A DNA stretch of 37,583 nucleotides from Gammaproteobacteria bacterium (GCA_026982565.1 JALSGV010000205.1:1-37583), one strand, 5' to 3'. Counted from the first letter of the stretch, positions 24,109-33,259 are shown. Notes: generated by a model from the sequence alone, not told the origin. Program-made: numbers and translations.

Positions 24109-24760
24109 CTTCATCGTGGTGGAAGGCCCCATCGGCGTGGGCAAGACCAGCCTTGCCAGGCGCTTCGCGGAATCCTTCGGCACGGAACTTCTGCTGGAGG
24201 GGGCTGACGAGAACCCCTTCCTGGAACGTTTCTACAAGAACCCCAAGGAGGCCGCCCTGCAGACGCAGCTGTTCTTTCTCTTCCAGCGCGCGCGCCAGAT
24301 GCAGATGCTGCGCCAGGGCGACATATTCCGGCCCGTGCGGGTCGCCGATTTTCTCATGGAAAAAGACCGCCTGTTCGCCACCCTCACGCTGGATGACGAG
24401 GAACTGCGCCTCTATGACGAAATCTACAGTCATTTGACCATCGATGCCCCGGTGCCCGATCTGGTCATCTATCTCCAGGCGCCTGTGGAGACCCTCGCGG
24501 AACGTATCCGGAGGCGCAACATTCCCCACGAACAGCACATGGATACGGAATACCTGCAAAAGGTGGTGGACGCCTATGCCTCGCTGTTCCATTATTACAG
24601 CTCGGCGCCCTTGTTGATCGTCAACGCGGCCGAAATCGATCCCGTCAACAATGAACAGGACTACCGGAATCTCATGGACAAGGTGTGTACCATCACCAGC
24701 GGGCGCCATTACTACAACCCCTTGCCGTTGAACCTGCAGGGAGAAGTCCGCAACACATGA
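24083..24760 (+). CDS. Deoxynucleoside kinase
   Basis: 225 aa of the deoxyadenosine/deoxyguanosine kinase family. The P-loop is VEGPIGVGKTSLARRFAE (13-30), a DR-type motif is seen in LMEKDRLFA, and the lid-like region is ERIRRRNIPHEQHMDTEYL. It phosphorylates deoxynucleosides with ATP for nucleotide salvage. It overlaps the end of folK by 26 bp, and ATG 24089 is an alternative start. Its stop overlaps panB (ATGA). A kinase between folK and panB is a known arrangement in gamma- and betaproteobacteria. Confidence 0.9.
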   Translation: MTMKPRHPDFIVVEGPIGVGKTSLARRFAESFGTELLLEGADENPFLERFYKNPKEAALQTQLFFLFQRARQMQMLRQGDIFRPVRVADFLMEKDRLFATLTLDDEELRLYDEIYSHLTIDAPVPDLVIYLQAPVETLAERIRRRNIPHEQHMDTEYLQKVVDAYASLFHYYSSAPLLIVNAAEIDPVNNEQDYRNLMDKVCTITSGRHYYNPLPLNLQGEVRNT

Positions 24761-25578
24761 GCGCCCGCCCCGTCGACACAGCACCCGCCCCGGTCACCCT
24801 GGCGTCCCTCATGGATATGAAGGCGCGCGGCGAGAAATTTGCCTGCCTGACGGCCTATGACGCCAGTTTCGCCCGCCTGCTGGACGATGCCGGGGTGGAG
24901 GTGCTGCTGGTTGGAGACTCCCTGGGGATGGTGATCCAGGGCAGGGAGAGCACCTTGCCCGTCACCCTGGATGAGATGGTCTACCATACCGCCTGCGTGC
25001 GTCGCGGACGCCGACGCGCACTCATCATGAGCGACATGCCCTTCATGAGCGATGCCACGCCCCCACTGACGCTGGACAACGCGGCGCGGCTGATGCGCGC
25101 CGGCGCCCACATGGTCAAGATCGAGGGAGGCGAGGTGATGGCGGATACCATACGCTGTCTGAGCGGGCGGGGCATACCGGTATGCGCCCATCTGGGCCTG
25201 TTGCCACAGTCCGTGCACAAACTCAGTGGCTACCGGGTGCAGGGGCGGGATACGTCGTCCGCGCGGCGCATACTGGAGGATGCGGCCGCCGTGGCGGCGG
25301 CCGGGGCCGATATGCTGCTGCTGGAATGCGTGCCCGCCTCCCTGGCCGACGAAGTCGTCGCCACGGTAAAGGTTCCGGTCATCGGCATCGGCGCCAGCGG
25401 CGCCTGCGACGCCCAGGTACTGGTCTCCTATGACATGCTGGGGCTTTCCTCCGGCCATCGGCCCCGCTTCAGCAAGAATTTCCTGACGGGCAGGGACTCA
25501 ATCCAGGCCGCCGTCGAAGACTACGTGCAGGCCGTGAAGTCGGGGCGCTTTCCCGCCTCCGAACACCTCTATACGTGA
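24757..25578 (+). CDS. panB: PanB, ketopantoate hydroxymethyltransferase
   Basis: 273 aa from ATG 24757, overlapping the kinase stop by 4 bp. Signatures are CLTAYDASFARLLDDAGVEV, LLVGDSLGMVIQGRESTLPV (metal Asp), DMPFMSDATPP, MVKIEGGEVM and VCAHLGLLPQSVHKLSGYRV. It adds a hydroxymethyl group from methylene-tetrahydrofolate to alpha-ketoisovalerate, giving ketopantoate, the first step toward pantothenate and CoA. Its folate need makes the link to folK sensible. panC follows immediately. Confidence 0.96.
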   Translation: MSARPVDTAPAPVTLASLMDMKARGEKFACLTAYDASFARLLDDAGVEVLLVGDSLGMVIQGRESTLPVTLDEMVYHTACVRRGRRRALIMSDMPFMSDATPPLTLDNAARLMRAGAHMVKIEGGEVMADTIRCLSGRGIPVCAHLGLLPQSVHKLSGYRVQGRDTSSARRILEDAAAVAAAGADMLLLECVPASLADEVVATVKVPVIGIGASGACDAQVLVSYDMLGLSSGHRPRFSKNFLTGRDSIQAAVEDYVQAVKSGRFPASEHLYT

Positions 25579-26426
25579 TGGACACCATCCACGCCATACC
25601 GGCCCTGCGAGAGAGGATTGCCGGCTGGCGCGCCCGTGACGAAAGCATTGCCCTGGTCCCCACCATGGGCAATCTGCATGCGGGACATCTCAGCCTGGTG
25701 GAGGCCGCGCAATCACGGGCCGGACGGGTGGTGGTGAGCATCTTCGTCAACCCCATGCAATTCAATGACAAGGATGACTTCGCGGCCTATCCCCGCACGC
25801 TGGAAGAAGATCGCCGCTTGTTGCAGGATCATAACGTCGACCTCCTGTTTTTGCCGGAACAGGCGGCGCTCTATCCCAAGGGGCTGGGGGCCACCACCCG
25901 TGTGGAAGTGCCGGGTCTTTCGGGCGTATTGTGCGGAGCATTCCGCCCGGGCCACTTCGTCGGCGTTACAACAATCGTCTGCATGCTGCTGAACATCGCG
26001 CAACCGGAAATGGCCTTGTTCGGGGAAAAGGATTTCCAGCAATTGCTGCTGATCAAGCGCATGGTGCGGGACCTGCATCTGCCCGTGCGCATCATCGGCA
26101 TGCCCACCATGCGCGAGGAAGACGGCCTGGCCATGAGTTCCCGCAACCGCTACCTGACCCCGGAGGAGCGGAGCCGGGCGCCGCTGCTGTATCAGGCGCT
26201 GCGCCGCGCCAGGGATATCATCCGCAATTCACATGGCGGCTGTGATTTCAGGGCGCTGGAAGATGACTCCATGAACCTGCTGCGCGAAGATGGCTTGCGG
26301 CCGGAATATTTCAGCGTGCGGCGCGCGTCGGACCTGGCGCTTGCGGGGCCGGATGATAGAGATCTGGTGATACTGGCGGCCGCCTGGCTGGGCAAGGCGC
26401 GTCTCATCGACAATCTTCGCGCCTGA
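25578..26426 (+). CDS. panC: PanC, pantothenate synthetase
   Basis: 282 aa from ATG 25578, sharing one base with the panB stop; GTG 25575 is equally placed. Motifs are LVPTMGNLHAGHLSLVEAA (nucleotide HxGH), SIFVNPMQFNDKDDFAAYPR, GHFVGVTTIVCMLLNIAQP, FGEKDFQQLLLIKRMVRDL and the KMSKS-like EEDGLAMSSRN. It ligates pantoate and beta-alanine using ATP. panD, which makes beta-alanine, follows after a 252-bp gap. Confidence 0.96.
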   Translation: MDTIHAIPALRERIAGWRARDESIALVPTMGNLHAGHLSLVEAAQSRAGRVVVSIFVNPMQFNDKDDFAAYPRTLEEDRRLLQDHNVDLLFLPEQAALYPKGLGATTRVEVPGLSGVLCGAFRPGHFVGVTTIVCMLLNIAQPEMALFGEKDFQQLLLIKRMVRDLHLPVRIIGMPTMREEDGLAMSSRNRYLTPEERSRAPLLYQALRRARDIIRNSHGGCDFRALEDDSMNLLREDGLRPEYFSVRRASDLALAGPDDRDLVILAAAWLGKARLIDNLRA

Positions 26427-26678
26427 GCCCGGATGACGCTGGCCGCAGATCAGATGCATCCATTTAGTTTTTGAAACTCATTATATTACCATAAATTATA
26501 AGACTATTCGAATCCAGTACGTTAAGTTTTGGCCATGCCGGGACGAATCCCTTCCAAGGCTGCAATTCGGTTCGAAAATAAGTGATTTGCGCCTGATATT
26601 AGTGATAAAATTGCTGCCGGCAGGGGTGCCTGACCTGCCACTAATGAATTCAACTTTATTAGGATGAACAGGAAGACT
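26427..26678. other. AT-rich gap between panC and panD
   Basis: No gene is visible. Base composition is clearly more AT-rich than its neighbours. It contains promoter-like boxes (TTGAAA at 26471, TATAAG at 26497, spaced 20 bp, so weak). A 6-bp hairpin GGCAGG / CCTGCC lies at 26619-26639, about 40 bp before the panD start. It probably holds a separate panD promoter and leader. A GGTTCGAAA string near 26571 is not part of a tRNA. Confidence 0.45.
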
Positions 26679-27059
26679 ATGAATCGTGTCATGCTGAAAT
26701 CAAAGCTGCACCGCGCCTGCGTCACGCAGGTGGAACTCGAGTACGAGGGTTCCTGTGCAATCGATGAGGATCTGCTGGATGCCGCGGATATTCATGAGTA
26801 CGAGCAGATACACATCTACAACATCGACAACGGCGAGCGCCTCGTGACTTACGCCATCCGCGCGGAACGGGGATCAGGCACCATCTCAGTCAACGGGGCG
26901 GCCGCCCACAAGGCCAGCCAGGGCGACCGCGTCATCATCTGCACCTATTCCACCTTGAGCGCGCAGGAGCAGGGGCAGTTCAGCCCCAAACTGGTCTACC
27001 TGGACGAAGACAATAAAATCACCCATACCCGCAACAGCATCCCCTTGCAGGTGGCCTGA
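26679..27059 (+). CDS. panD: PanD, aspartate 1-decarboxylase
   Basis: 126 aa from ATG 26679 (AGGA just upstream), exactly the usual length. It is made as an inactive proenzyme that cuts itself at Gly24-Ser25 in [10 protein letters not shown], turning Ser25 into the pyruvoyl cofactor. Further motifs are [20 protein letters not shown] and the C-terminal NSIPLQVA. It produces beta-alanine from aspartate for PanC. An upstream in-frame ATG at 26664 precedes the conserved start and was not chosen. Confidence 0.96.
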   Translation: MNRVMLKSKLHRACVTQVELEYEGSCAIDEDLLDAADIHEYEQIHIYNIDNGERLVTYAIRAERGSGTISVNGAAAHKASQGDRVIICTYSTLSAQEQGQFSPKLVYLDEDNKITHTRNSIPLQVA

Positions 27060-27083
27060 CACGCCGGCAGGAGCGGCTGGCGC

Positions 27084-27293
27084 CTAATTAGACGTCACTC
27101 CACGCGTTGCCACAGCAAAACAATCCTCTCGCCAAATACACTCAGCCTGATCACAGACGCCCTCGGTCGCCGTGGCAAAGCAATCGAAATTGCCCTCGGC
27201 GATCTGGATGTCCTTGATCAGGCTGACCTTGTTCCGCTTGCCGGGTTTCAACCCATGGGCGCGGGCGATATGGCGGATTTCCTGTAGATTCAT
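27084..27293 (-). CDS. SAP-domain mini-protein with four cysteines
   Basis: 69 aa from ATG 27293, with GGGAGGA upstream. The first half is a SAP-like nucleic-acid-binding helix pair: NLQEIRHIARAHGLKPGKRN then KVSLIKDIQIAEG. The second half has Cys at 38, 47, 52 and 58 (in NFDCFATATEGVCDQAECIW and REDCF), which could bind zinc or an Fe-S cluster. Small proteins of this type are known in many proteobacteria without a firm role. The aminotransferase gene ends 98 bp upstream on the same strand. The ORF could be read longer, but the upstream part belongs to other frames. Confidence 0.75.
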   Translation of the reverse strand: MNLQEIRHIARAHGLKPGKRNKVSLIKDIQIAEGNFDCFATATEGVCDQAECIWREDCFAVATRGVTSN

Positions 27294-27391
27294 GATGATG
27301 TCCTCCCTGGAGAGCCGGCCACGCCGGAATCGGGGCGGCCGGTCTTGCAGACGATCAGTATATTCCTCCGCGGACAGTTTTTCTATCCGCT

Positions 27392-28546
27392 TCAGCAGGC
27401 CGGTGACTCGCAAATCGCCGCCACACATCCCACGGCGTGGTCCATGCGTTCGCGCGGGGTGTAGAAATGAGGAGAGAAGCGCACTGCGCCTCCGCGCAGG
27501 GCGCACAGGACATGGGCGCGCATCAGGCCGCGATGCAACTGCCCGGGGCTGATCCGCGCATGGCGAAACGCCACGATGCCGGATTGACGCGTAGGGGATG
27601 GGTCTGAAACGAGCGTGATGCCGGGCACCGCGCCCAGTTTCCCGCGCAGGTAATCGCTGTTGTCCAGCACGCGGCGCCTCACTTCGCCCAGCCCGCATTC
27701 CAGCAACAGGGACAGGCTGGCGCTCAGGCCGTGGATGCCCAGCATGTTGGGGCTGCCGCACTCGTAGCGCCGGGCGCTGGCGGCGGGCCGCCAGTCCTGG
27801 CGGTCGTAGTCGCCGGCGTGCTCGACCATGTGCCAGCCGAACTGCGTGGGATGCAGGCGTTCCCGCGCCGCCTCGCGCACGTAAAATACGGCAAGACCCT
27901 CGGGGGCCAGCAGCCATTTATGGCCATCGGCCACCACGAAATCCGCGTGAATGGCCTGCGCGTCCAGGGGCAGGGCGCCCAGGCTCTGAATGGCGTCGAT
28001 GCAGAAGAGCAGGCCGTGATCGCGGCAGAAGGCGCCGATGCGCTCCAGGTCCATGCGCAGGCCGCTGGCGTATTGCACGGAACTGATGGCGATCATGCGC
28101 GTGCGCTCGTCCACCTGGGAGAACAAGGCGTCTTCAGGGCTGGCGGCGCTGTACAGGCCGGCTTGGCGCAGGGCAACGCCCCGCGCGCGCAGCGCCTCCC
28201 ACACGATGCGGTTGGAGGGAAATTCCTGGTCGCTGCTGACAATGTTGTCGCCTTCCCGCCAGTCCAGTCCGCCGGCAATCATGGACAGGCCTTCGGAGGT
28301 GTTTTTCACCAGCGCGATATCGTCCGTGGACGGCGCATTGATCAGCGCTTGCAGTTGCTTTCTGAGCGTGGTCTCTTTCTCGACCCAGCGGGTATAGGCG
28401 GCGGGTCCGTGGACAACATTCTCGTCCGCAAAGTCCTTGATGGCCCGGCCCGTGCGTGCCGGCCATGGGGATACGCCCGCATGGTTGAGATGGACGACAT
28501 CAGACCGTTGCGGAAACTCGGCGTCAATCAGCTCGTTGGATATCAC
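27392..28546 (-). CDS. Class V aminotransferase-fold PLP enzyme
   Basis: 384 aa from GTG 28546, with AAGGGG upstream. It has fold-type-I PLP features: VHLNHAGVSPWPARTGRAI, LVKNTSEGLSMIAGGLDW, SSDQEFPSNRIVWEALR, CIDAIQSLGALPLD (PLP-binding Asp), and VVADGHKWLLAPEGLAVFYV, whose Lys forms the Schiff base. The family includes cysteine desulfurases, kynureninases and isopenicillin-N epimerase-like enzymes. No catalytic Cys loop for a desulfurase is evident near the C-terminus, so the substrate cannot be named. It stands between the SAP gene and the divergent mobBA. Confidence 0.85.
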   Translation of the reverse strand: MISNELIDAEFPQRSDVVHLNHAGVSPWPARTGRAIKDFADENVVHGPAAYTRWVEKETTLRKQLQALINAPSTDDIALVKNTSEGLSMIAGGLDWREGDNIVSSDQEFPSNRIVWEALRARGVALRQAGLYSAASPEDALFSQVDERTRMIAISSVQYASGLRMDLERIGAFCRDHGLLFCIDAIQSLGALPLDAQAIHADFVVADGHKWLLAPEGLAVFYVREAARERLHPTQFGWHMVEHAGDYDRQDWRPAASARRYECGSPNMLGIHGLSASLSLLLECGLGEVRRRVLDNSDYLRGKLGAVPGITLVSDPSPTRQSGIVAFRHARISPGQLHRGLMRAHVLCALRGGAVRFSPHFYTPRERMDHAVGCVAAICESPAC

Positions 28547-28775
28547 CGTGCCATTCCCCTTACTGTTCGAGTAGCGCTATATTATCAACCCGGCAATAAT
28601 ATATATCGCATTCAGCCATTGCATGCCGGTTCGCTGCATGGCGGCGAAAGGCCGCTGTCGTTATTCTACAGCAAGTTTTGCCAACGCAGTCAGCGGGCCG
28701 GCACACAATGGCCTGCCTATTGATATTAATTTGTTAGGGTTAAAACCCTGTTATTCCACGAACGTGAAAAAGCTT
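28547..28775. other. Divergent intergenic region before mobBA
   Basis: AT-rich stretches at about 28575-28610 (with TATATTAT and AATAATATATAT) and 28720-28760 (GATATTAATTTGTTAGGG) probably carry the divergent promoters. No gene is visible. Confidence 0.4.
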
Positions 28776-29816
28776 ATGCACAATTCCCCGGCTCCACCTT
28801 GCCCGGTGTTGGGTGTTTGCGGGCACAGCGGCGCCGGCAAGACTACGTTACTGGAGGAAATTCTGCCCGTGCTGGGCGCCAGGGGGCTGAGCATCGCCGT
28901 CGTCAAACACGACGCCCATGGCATTCAGGTGGACAGGGCGGGCAAGGACAGCGACCGCTTGTTCCGCGCCGGCGCGGAGATATTGCTGCAGGGTCCGGAC
29001 GAAAGTTTCCTGCGCACCCGCCACGGCCGCTGCGACGATCTGGCCTTGGCCCTGATAGAGCTGTCACCCCATCATGACCTCATTCTCATAGAGGGCCACA
29101 AACACAGTCCATGCCCAAAAATCTGGCTGCAGGACAGGGAAGGGGGCGCCATGCCCGCCGGGTTGGAGGGCGTTGTGGACTGTTACCCTTTCGATGAGGG
29201 GCGCGCTGCCCGTCTGCTGGATTTCCTGGATCAGTGGTTGCCTGAACAGTGGCGCCGCCCCCCGGTCCATGCCTGCGTACTCATTGGCGGCAAGAGCCGC
29301 CGCATGGGCAGAGACAAACATCTCATCCAGCATGAGGGAAAGACTTGGCTGGAACGCACCGTGGAGACACTGGCCCCCTTGTGCGAAACCGTGGTCATCA
29401 GTGGTGGCGGGCGGGTGCCGCAAGCGCTCAATTCGTATCCGCGCCTGCCTGATGCGCCCGGGCTGCAGGGCCCCGTCGCCGGCATCCTCGCCTGCATGCG
29501 CTGGGCGCCCCATGCCAACTGGCTGGTCTGCGCCTGTGATATGCCGGATATAACGAAGGCGGCGCTGGAATGGCTGCTGGCGCAGCGCCGGCCAGGCGTG
29601 TGGGGTATTCTGCCACGCCGTGACCGGGACGCCCCCGTAGAGCCATTGTTCGCCCTCTATGACTGGCGCGCCAGGCATTTGCTGGAGGCGCAGACCGCTC
29701 GGGGTACAATGGGGCCGCATGCCGTCGCAACCCATGGCAAGGTCGTGAGTCCTCCAGCACCCCCGAGTATCGTGGGCGCATGGCGCAATGTGAACACGCC
29801 CCCGGATCTGTGTTGA
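28776..29816 (+). CDS. MobB-MobA fusion, molybdopterin-guanine dinucleotide synthesis
   Basis: 346 aa from ATG 28776 (GTG 28764 is also possible; no clear ribosome-binding site). The N-terminal MobB part has P-loop GVCGHSGAGKTTL (13-25), KHDAHGIQVDRAGKDSDR and IEGHKHSPCPKIWL. From about residue 165 the MobA part begins with VLIGGKSRRMGRDK, the nucleotide-binding signature, followed by APGLQGPVAGILACMRWAP and ACDMPDI. MobA attaches GMP to molybdopterin to form the bis-MGD cofactor of nitrate, DMSO and formate enzymes; MobB assists delivery. Fused MobB-MobA proteins are known, and the order here is B then A. Confidence 0.92.
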   Translation: MHNSPAPPCPVLGVCGHSGAGKTTLLEEILPVLGARGLSIAVVKHDAHGIQVDRAGKDSDRLFRAGAEILLQGPDESFLRTRHGRCDDLALALIELSPHHDLILIEGHKHSPCPKIWLQDREGGAMPAGLEGVVDCYPFDEGRAARLLDFLDQWLPEQWRRPPVHACVLIGGKSRRMGRDKHLIQHEGKTWLERTVETLAPLCETVVISGGGRVPQALNSYPRLPDAPGLQGPVAGILACMRWAPHANWLVCACDMPDITKAALEWLLAQRRPGVWGILPRRDRDAPVEPLFALYDWRARHLLEAQTARGTMGPHAVATHGKVVSPPAPPSIVGAWRNVNTPPDLC

Positions 29817-29836
29817 TTTGTCTTTTGGGGAGGGGG

Positions 29837-32002
29837 TCAGACGATCACGGAGATATCGATATCCCCCTTTCTGCGCAGAACCTTGATGCCCACGTCCTGG
29901 GGATGGCGGCGCAGCCGCAAGTCTACCTCCGCCTCACCCAATCTCAGATTGCGGATGGTCACCTCGTCGAGGAAATCAGGCAGGGTGGGATACTGAAAAT
30001 AAATCCGTGATGAGGCGGGATCGAAGGACAGGCCAAGGGTGGTCTGGAGCAGGTAGAATACGGTGGCGCTGGCCCAGGCCTGGGGTGAACAGGCGACAGG
30101 GTAGAGGGTCGGGCCCCGCCCGCTGCGGCGCACGAAGCCACAGAACAGTTCCGGCAGGCGGTTGAGTTCCATGAAAATACTGCCATTGAAGAGCCCGGTG
30201 AGAATCCTCATGGCGTGTTCCTTGTAGCCGTAGCGGGCCAGCCCCATGGCGATGAGGGCATTGTCATGGGGCCAGATGGACCCGTTGTGATAGGACATGG
30301 GATTGTAGCGCTGCTCCGAGGTGGCGATGGTGCGCACACCCCAGCCGGAAAAGAACTCTTCCTGCAGCAGGGTGTCGGCCAGTTTCCGGGCAAGATCCTT
30401 GTCGGCGATGCCGCTGAACAGGGTGTGTCCGGCATTTGACGAACGGACGCGGCAGGGGCGCTTGTCGCCATCGAGGGCGATGGCATAGCTGGCGATGTCC
30501 TCGCACCAGAACTGCTTGTTGAAGCGCTCGCGAAGCGTGGCGGCCTCGCTGCACAGGCGGGCGGCCTGGTTGTGTTCACCCAGCATCGCCGCCAGATCGG
30601 CCGCGTACAGCTTGGCTTGGTAGACATAGCCTTGTACCTCGCACAAGGCGATGGGACCCGCGGCGGGCGATCCATCCTGGTGAAAAATGGAGTCATTGGA
30701 GTCCTTCCACCCCTGGTGCACCAGCCCCTTGTCCGAGTGGCGCTGGTATTCAACGAAGCCGTCGTCATCCACGTCGCCATACTGATCGATCCATTGCAGC
30801 GCCCGTTCGATGTTGGGCCAGATACACTCAATAAAGGCGCGGTCGCCCGTGCGCCGGTAATATTCTCCCGCCAGCACCACGAACAGGGGCGTGGCGTCCA
30901 CGGTGCCGTAATAGAGCCCGAAGGGTATCTCGCCCAGGGCGGCCAGTTCCCCCTTGCGCGTCTCGTGCATGATCTTGCCCGGTTCGGCCTCCTGCGCCGG
31001 GTTTTCCTCCGTGGCCTGGGTGTCGGCGAGAAACGCGAGGACACCACGGGCGAGGTCCGGATAGAACCACAGCGTCTGCAGGGCCGTGATAATGCCGTCG
31101 CGCCCGAAGGGCGTGCTGAACCAGGGCACGCCGGCGAATGGGTAAGGACCCTGTCGCAGCTCGCTCGTCAGCATATGGAGGTCGGCGGCGGAACGGTTGA
31201 GCCAGTTGTTGAACTGCTCATTGGAGGAAAATATTTCACAGCAGCGGGCCTCGACCTTACGCAGGGAATCCTCTGTTTCCTGAACCACCTGCTTGTAGTG
31301 GCGCGGTTCGCATTCGGCATCGCCCTGCAGGCAGGCAATCGTAAGATAGATATTGCAGCGTCCGCGGGGCGGCAGGGTGAGGTGGAAACGCACCCGGCTG
31401 GGCGTCAGTTCAGTGGGGGGTTCGCTGAAACTCAGACGCGTGCGGCGCCTGACGCCGTCCAGCCCCTCGTAGGCCAGTTCCACGCTCTGCTTGCCGATGA
31501 CCGCCGGCAAGGGCTTGCCGCGCTGGCGGCGCTTGAATCCCCGCACCTCGAAGATATCCGCATAATCGGCATCGAATTCGATGCTGAGGGGCAGCTCCAC
31601 CGTTTCGTCGGCATAATTGGCAAGGCGCACATGCTCGTAACAGCAACCGTCGCGCAGCACCTTGGCGCGAAAGATGTGCAGGGTATCGTTGGCGACCTTT
31701 TCCTTGCCCGCCTCGTACAGGTCCGGGTTGGTCAGGTCCACTTCAAAGACCGTATTGTCTTCCTTGACGGTGGAATTCAGCAGAATGGAATGGCGCTCGT
31801 TGATGAGCAGTTCCAGATGAGAGAGGTAGCGGGTTCCCTGGTGATAAAGGCCCTGTTCGCCGATGCTGATGCGCTGGATGTCGCCAAAGCGGTTGAACAG
31901 GGCGAAGGTCTCGCCCTGTTTGAGCACGCGTGTGCGGTTGTCGGCATGGGAAGATGAGGCAGACACATACCAGCGATCATCGACTTTTATGACGTCATCC
32001 AT
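29837..32002 (-). CDS. Amylo-alpha-1,6-glucosidase / glycogen-debranching-like enzyme
   Basis: 721 aa. An N-terminal beta-rich domain of the glycogen-debranching N-terminal type (about 20-230: GETFALFNRFGDIQRI, GTRYLSHLELLINERH) precedes an (alpha/alpha)6 glucosidase domain: ELRQGPYPFAGVPWFSTPFG, RDGIITALQTLWFYPDLARG, HETRKGELAALGEIPFGLYYG, GWKDSNDSIFHQDG, QGYVYQAKLYAADLAAMLGE and YHNGSIWPHDNALIAMGLAR. Acidic residues in these motifs should form the active site. Such proteins act on alpha-1,6 bonds in glycogen or on smaller glucosides. The glycosyltransferase gene ends 5 bp upstream, so the two form an operon that may build or trim a glucoside. Confidence 0.88.
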   Translation of the reverse strand: MDDVIKVDDRWYVSASSSHADNRTRVLKQGETFALFNRFGDIQRISIGEQGLYHQGTRYLSHLELLINERHSILLNSTVKEDNTVFEVDLTNPDLYEAGKEKVANDTLHIFRAKVLRDGCCYEHVRLANYADETVELPLSIEFDADYADIFEVRGFKRRQRGKPLPAVIGKQSVELAYEGLDGVRRRTRLSFSEPPTELTPSRVRFHLTLPPRGRCNIYLTIACLQGDAECEPRHYKQVVQETEDSLRKVEARCCEIFSSNEQFNNWLNRSAADLHMLTSELRQGPYPFAGVPWFSTPFGRDGIITALQTLWFYPDLARGVLAFLADTQATEENPAQEAEPGKIMHETRKGELAALGEIPFGLYYGTVDATPLFVVLAGEYYRRTGDRAFIECIWPNIERALQWIDQYGDVDDDGFVEYQRHSDKGLVHQGWKDSNDSIFHQDGSPAAGPIALCEVQGYVYQAKLYAADLAAMLGEHNQAARLCSEAATLRERFNKQFWCEDIASYAIALDGDKRPCRVRSSNAGHTLFSGIADKDLARKLADTLLQEEFFSGWGVRTIATSEQRYNPMSYHNGSIWPHDNALIAMGLARYGYKEHAMRILTGLFNGSIFMELNRLPELFCGFVRRSGRGPTLYPVACSPQAWASATVFYLLQTTLGLSFDPASSRIYFQYPTLPDFLDEVTIRNLRLGEAEVDLRLRRHPQDVGIKVLRRKGDIDISVIV

Positions 32003-32007
32003 GGATC

Positions 32008-33057
32008 TTATACGGCATGTTTGAGAGGCTCGTTTTCATGGATGACATTGTGGTAGACACGCATATAGTCTCTGGCCATGCGGGAGGCCGAAAAGCGCTT
32101 CTCGAATACGCGGCGGCAGACATTTCGTTTTATGGAATCGATATTCCCGACCGCCGACACCGCGCTGTCCATATCATGAACGATGAAGCCGGTTTCGCCG
32201 TCATCGACGACTTCCGGCACGGCGCCCTGTCCATAGGCAATGACCGGTGTCCCGCAGGCCATGGCCTCGATCATAACCAGTCCGAAAGGCTCCGGCCAGT
32301 CGATGGGCAGCAGCAGGGCGCAGGCCTCTCCCAGGAAGGCGTCCTTTTCCTGCTCTCCGATCTCTCCGATAAATTCGATCAGCGGGTTGTTCAGCAAGGG
32401 CTTGATGCGTTCATTGAAATAGTCCTCGTCCACTTTGTCCACCTTGGCCGCAATTCGCAGCGGCATGCCGGCGCGGCAGGCGATCCCGATGGCGCGATCG
32501 GCGCGTTTCTCGGGTGAAATGCGCCCGAGGAAGGCCAGGTACTGGCCGGGCTGTTCTCTGAAAGTGAAATTTTCAGCCGGGACGCCATTGTAAACCGTGG
32601 CCTGCCAGTTGGCCTGGGGCAGGGGACGGCGCTGGCTGTCGGATATGGAGACCACGGGAATGTCGCTGTATTCATCGAAAAGGCCGCTGAGGCCAGGCAG
32701 ATCCAGTCTGCCGTGCAGGGTTGTGATACTGGGGCGTGCCATTCTGCGGGTGACCGGGAAGTGCAGGGTATCGATGTGATAATGAATGACATCGAATTCG
32801 TCGGCCAGCTTGCTCACTGCCTCGATCATCAGAATGGAATACAGTTCGGGATTCGTGCCCGACCGACTCAGGCGCAGGGCCTGCGGCACGATGGGAACCA
32901 GGTCGGCCTGCGTTTCAGAGTCACCGCTGGCAAACAAGGTTACTTCATGGCCCTGCTTGACGAGTTCTTCAGTCAGATAGGAAACGATACGCTCGGAACC
33001 GCCATACAACTTCGGCGGCACACTCTCAATCAACGGTGAAACCTGTGCAACCTTCAT
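32008..33057 (-). CDS. Family-4 glycosyltransferase
   Basis: 349 aa with a GT-B fold. The start MKVAQVSPLIESVPPKLYGG has the Gly-rich loop of GT4 enzymes. A second Rossmann half contains LAFLGRISPEKRADRAIGIA and PEPFGLVMIEAMACGTPVIA, with the E-x7-E signature. The start has a perfect AGGAGGT site 6 bp upstream, so it is well expressed. It probably uses a nucleotide-activated sugar. With the debranching-like enzyme it forms a two-gene unit, possibly for a storage or protective saccharide. Acceptor and product are unknown. Confidence 0.9.
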   Translation of the reverse strand: MKVAQVSPLIESVPPKLYGGSERIVSYLTEELVKQGHEVTLFASGDSETQADLVPIVPQALRLSRSGTNPELYSILMIEAVSKLADEFDVIHYHIDTLHFPVTRRMARPSITTLHGRLDLPGLSGLFDEYSDIPVVSISDSQRRPLPQANWQATVYNGVPAENFTFREQPGQYLAFLGRISPEKRADRAIGIACRAGMPLRIAAKVDKVDEDYFNERIKPLLNNPLIEFIGEIGEQEKDAFLGEACALLLPIDWPEPFGLVMIEAMACGTPVIAYGQGAVPEVVDDGETGFIVHDMDSAVSAVGNIDSIKRNVCRRVFEKRFSASRMARDYMRVYHNVIHENEPLKHAV

Positions 33058-33188
33058 AAGAAACCTCCTGTATCTATATATTCTTGTGCGCGTTAAATCC
33101 TCTTGTGTGGAATGGGGGCAGGCGGCCGTACTCGCAGCGGAGAGACGCCATTTTTTGAATATAGGGCGCCTTGGTGATAAATAAAGGC

Positions 33189-33200
33189 CCGCAATTGCGG
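33189..33200. promoter_or_regulatory. Short palindrome in the divergent promoter region
   Basis: CCGCAATTGCGG is a perfect 12-bp palindrome between the divergent glycosyltransferase and GNAT genes. It could be an operator, though the length allows chance occurrence. Confidence 0.25.
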
Positions 33201-33259
33201 AATATGTGTAAAGATATTTCTGAATCCGATCAAACCAGGATCAGAGGCAAAGAAATCCG

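Noticed and set aside
26560..26600. GGTTCGAAA string resembling a tRNA T-loop
   Set aside because: No paired T-stem, acceptor or anticodon arm can be built around it.
30572..31957. Plus-strand open frame inside the debranching enzyme gene
   Set aside because: Antisense shadow of a well-supported enzyme with clear motifs on the minus strand.
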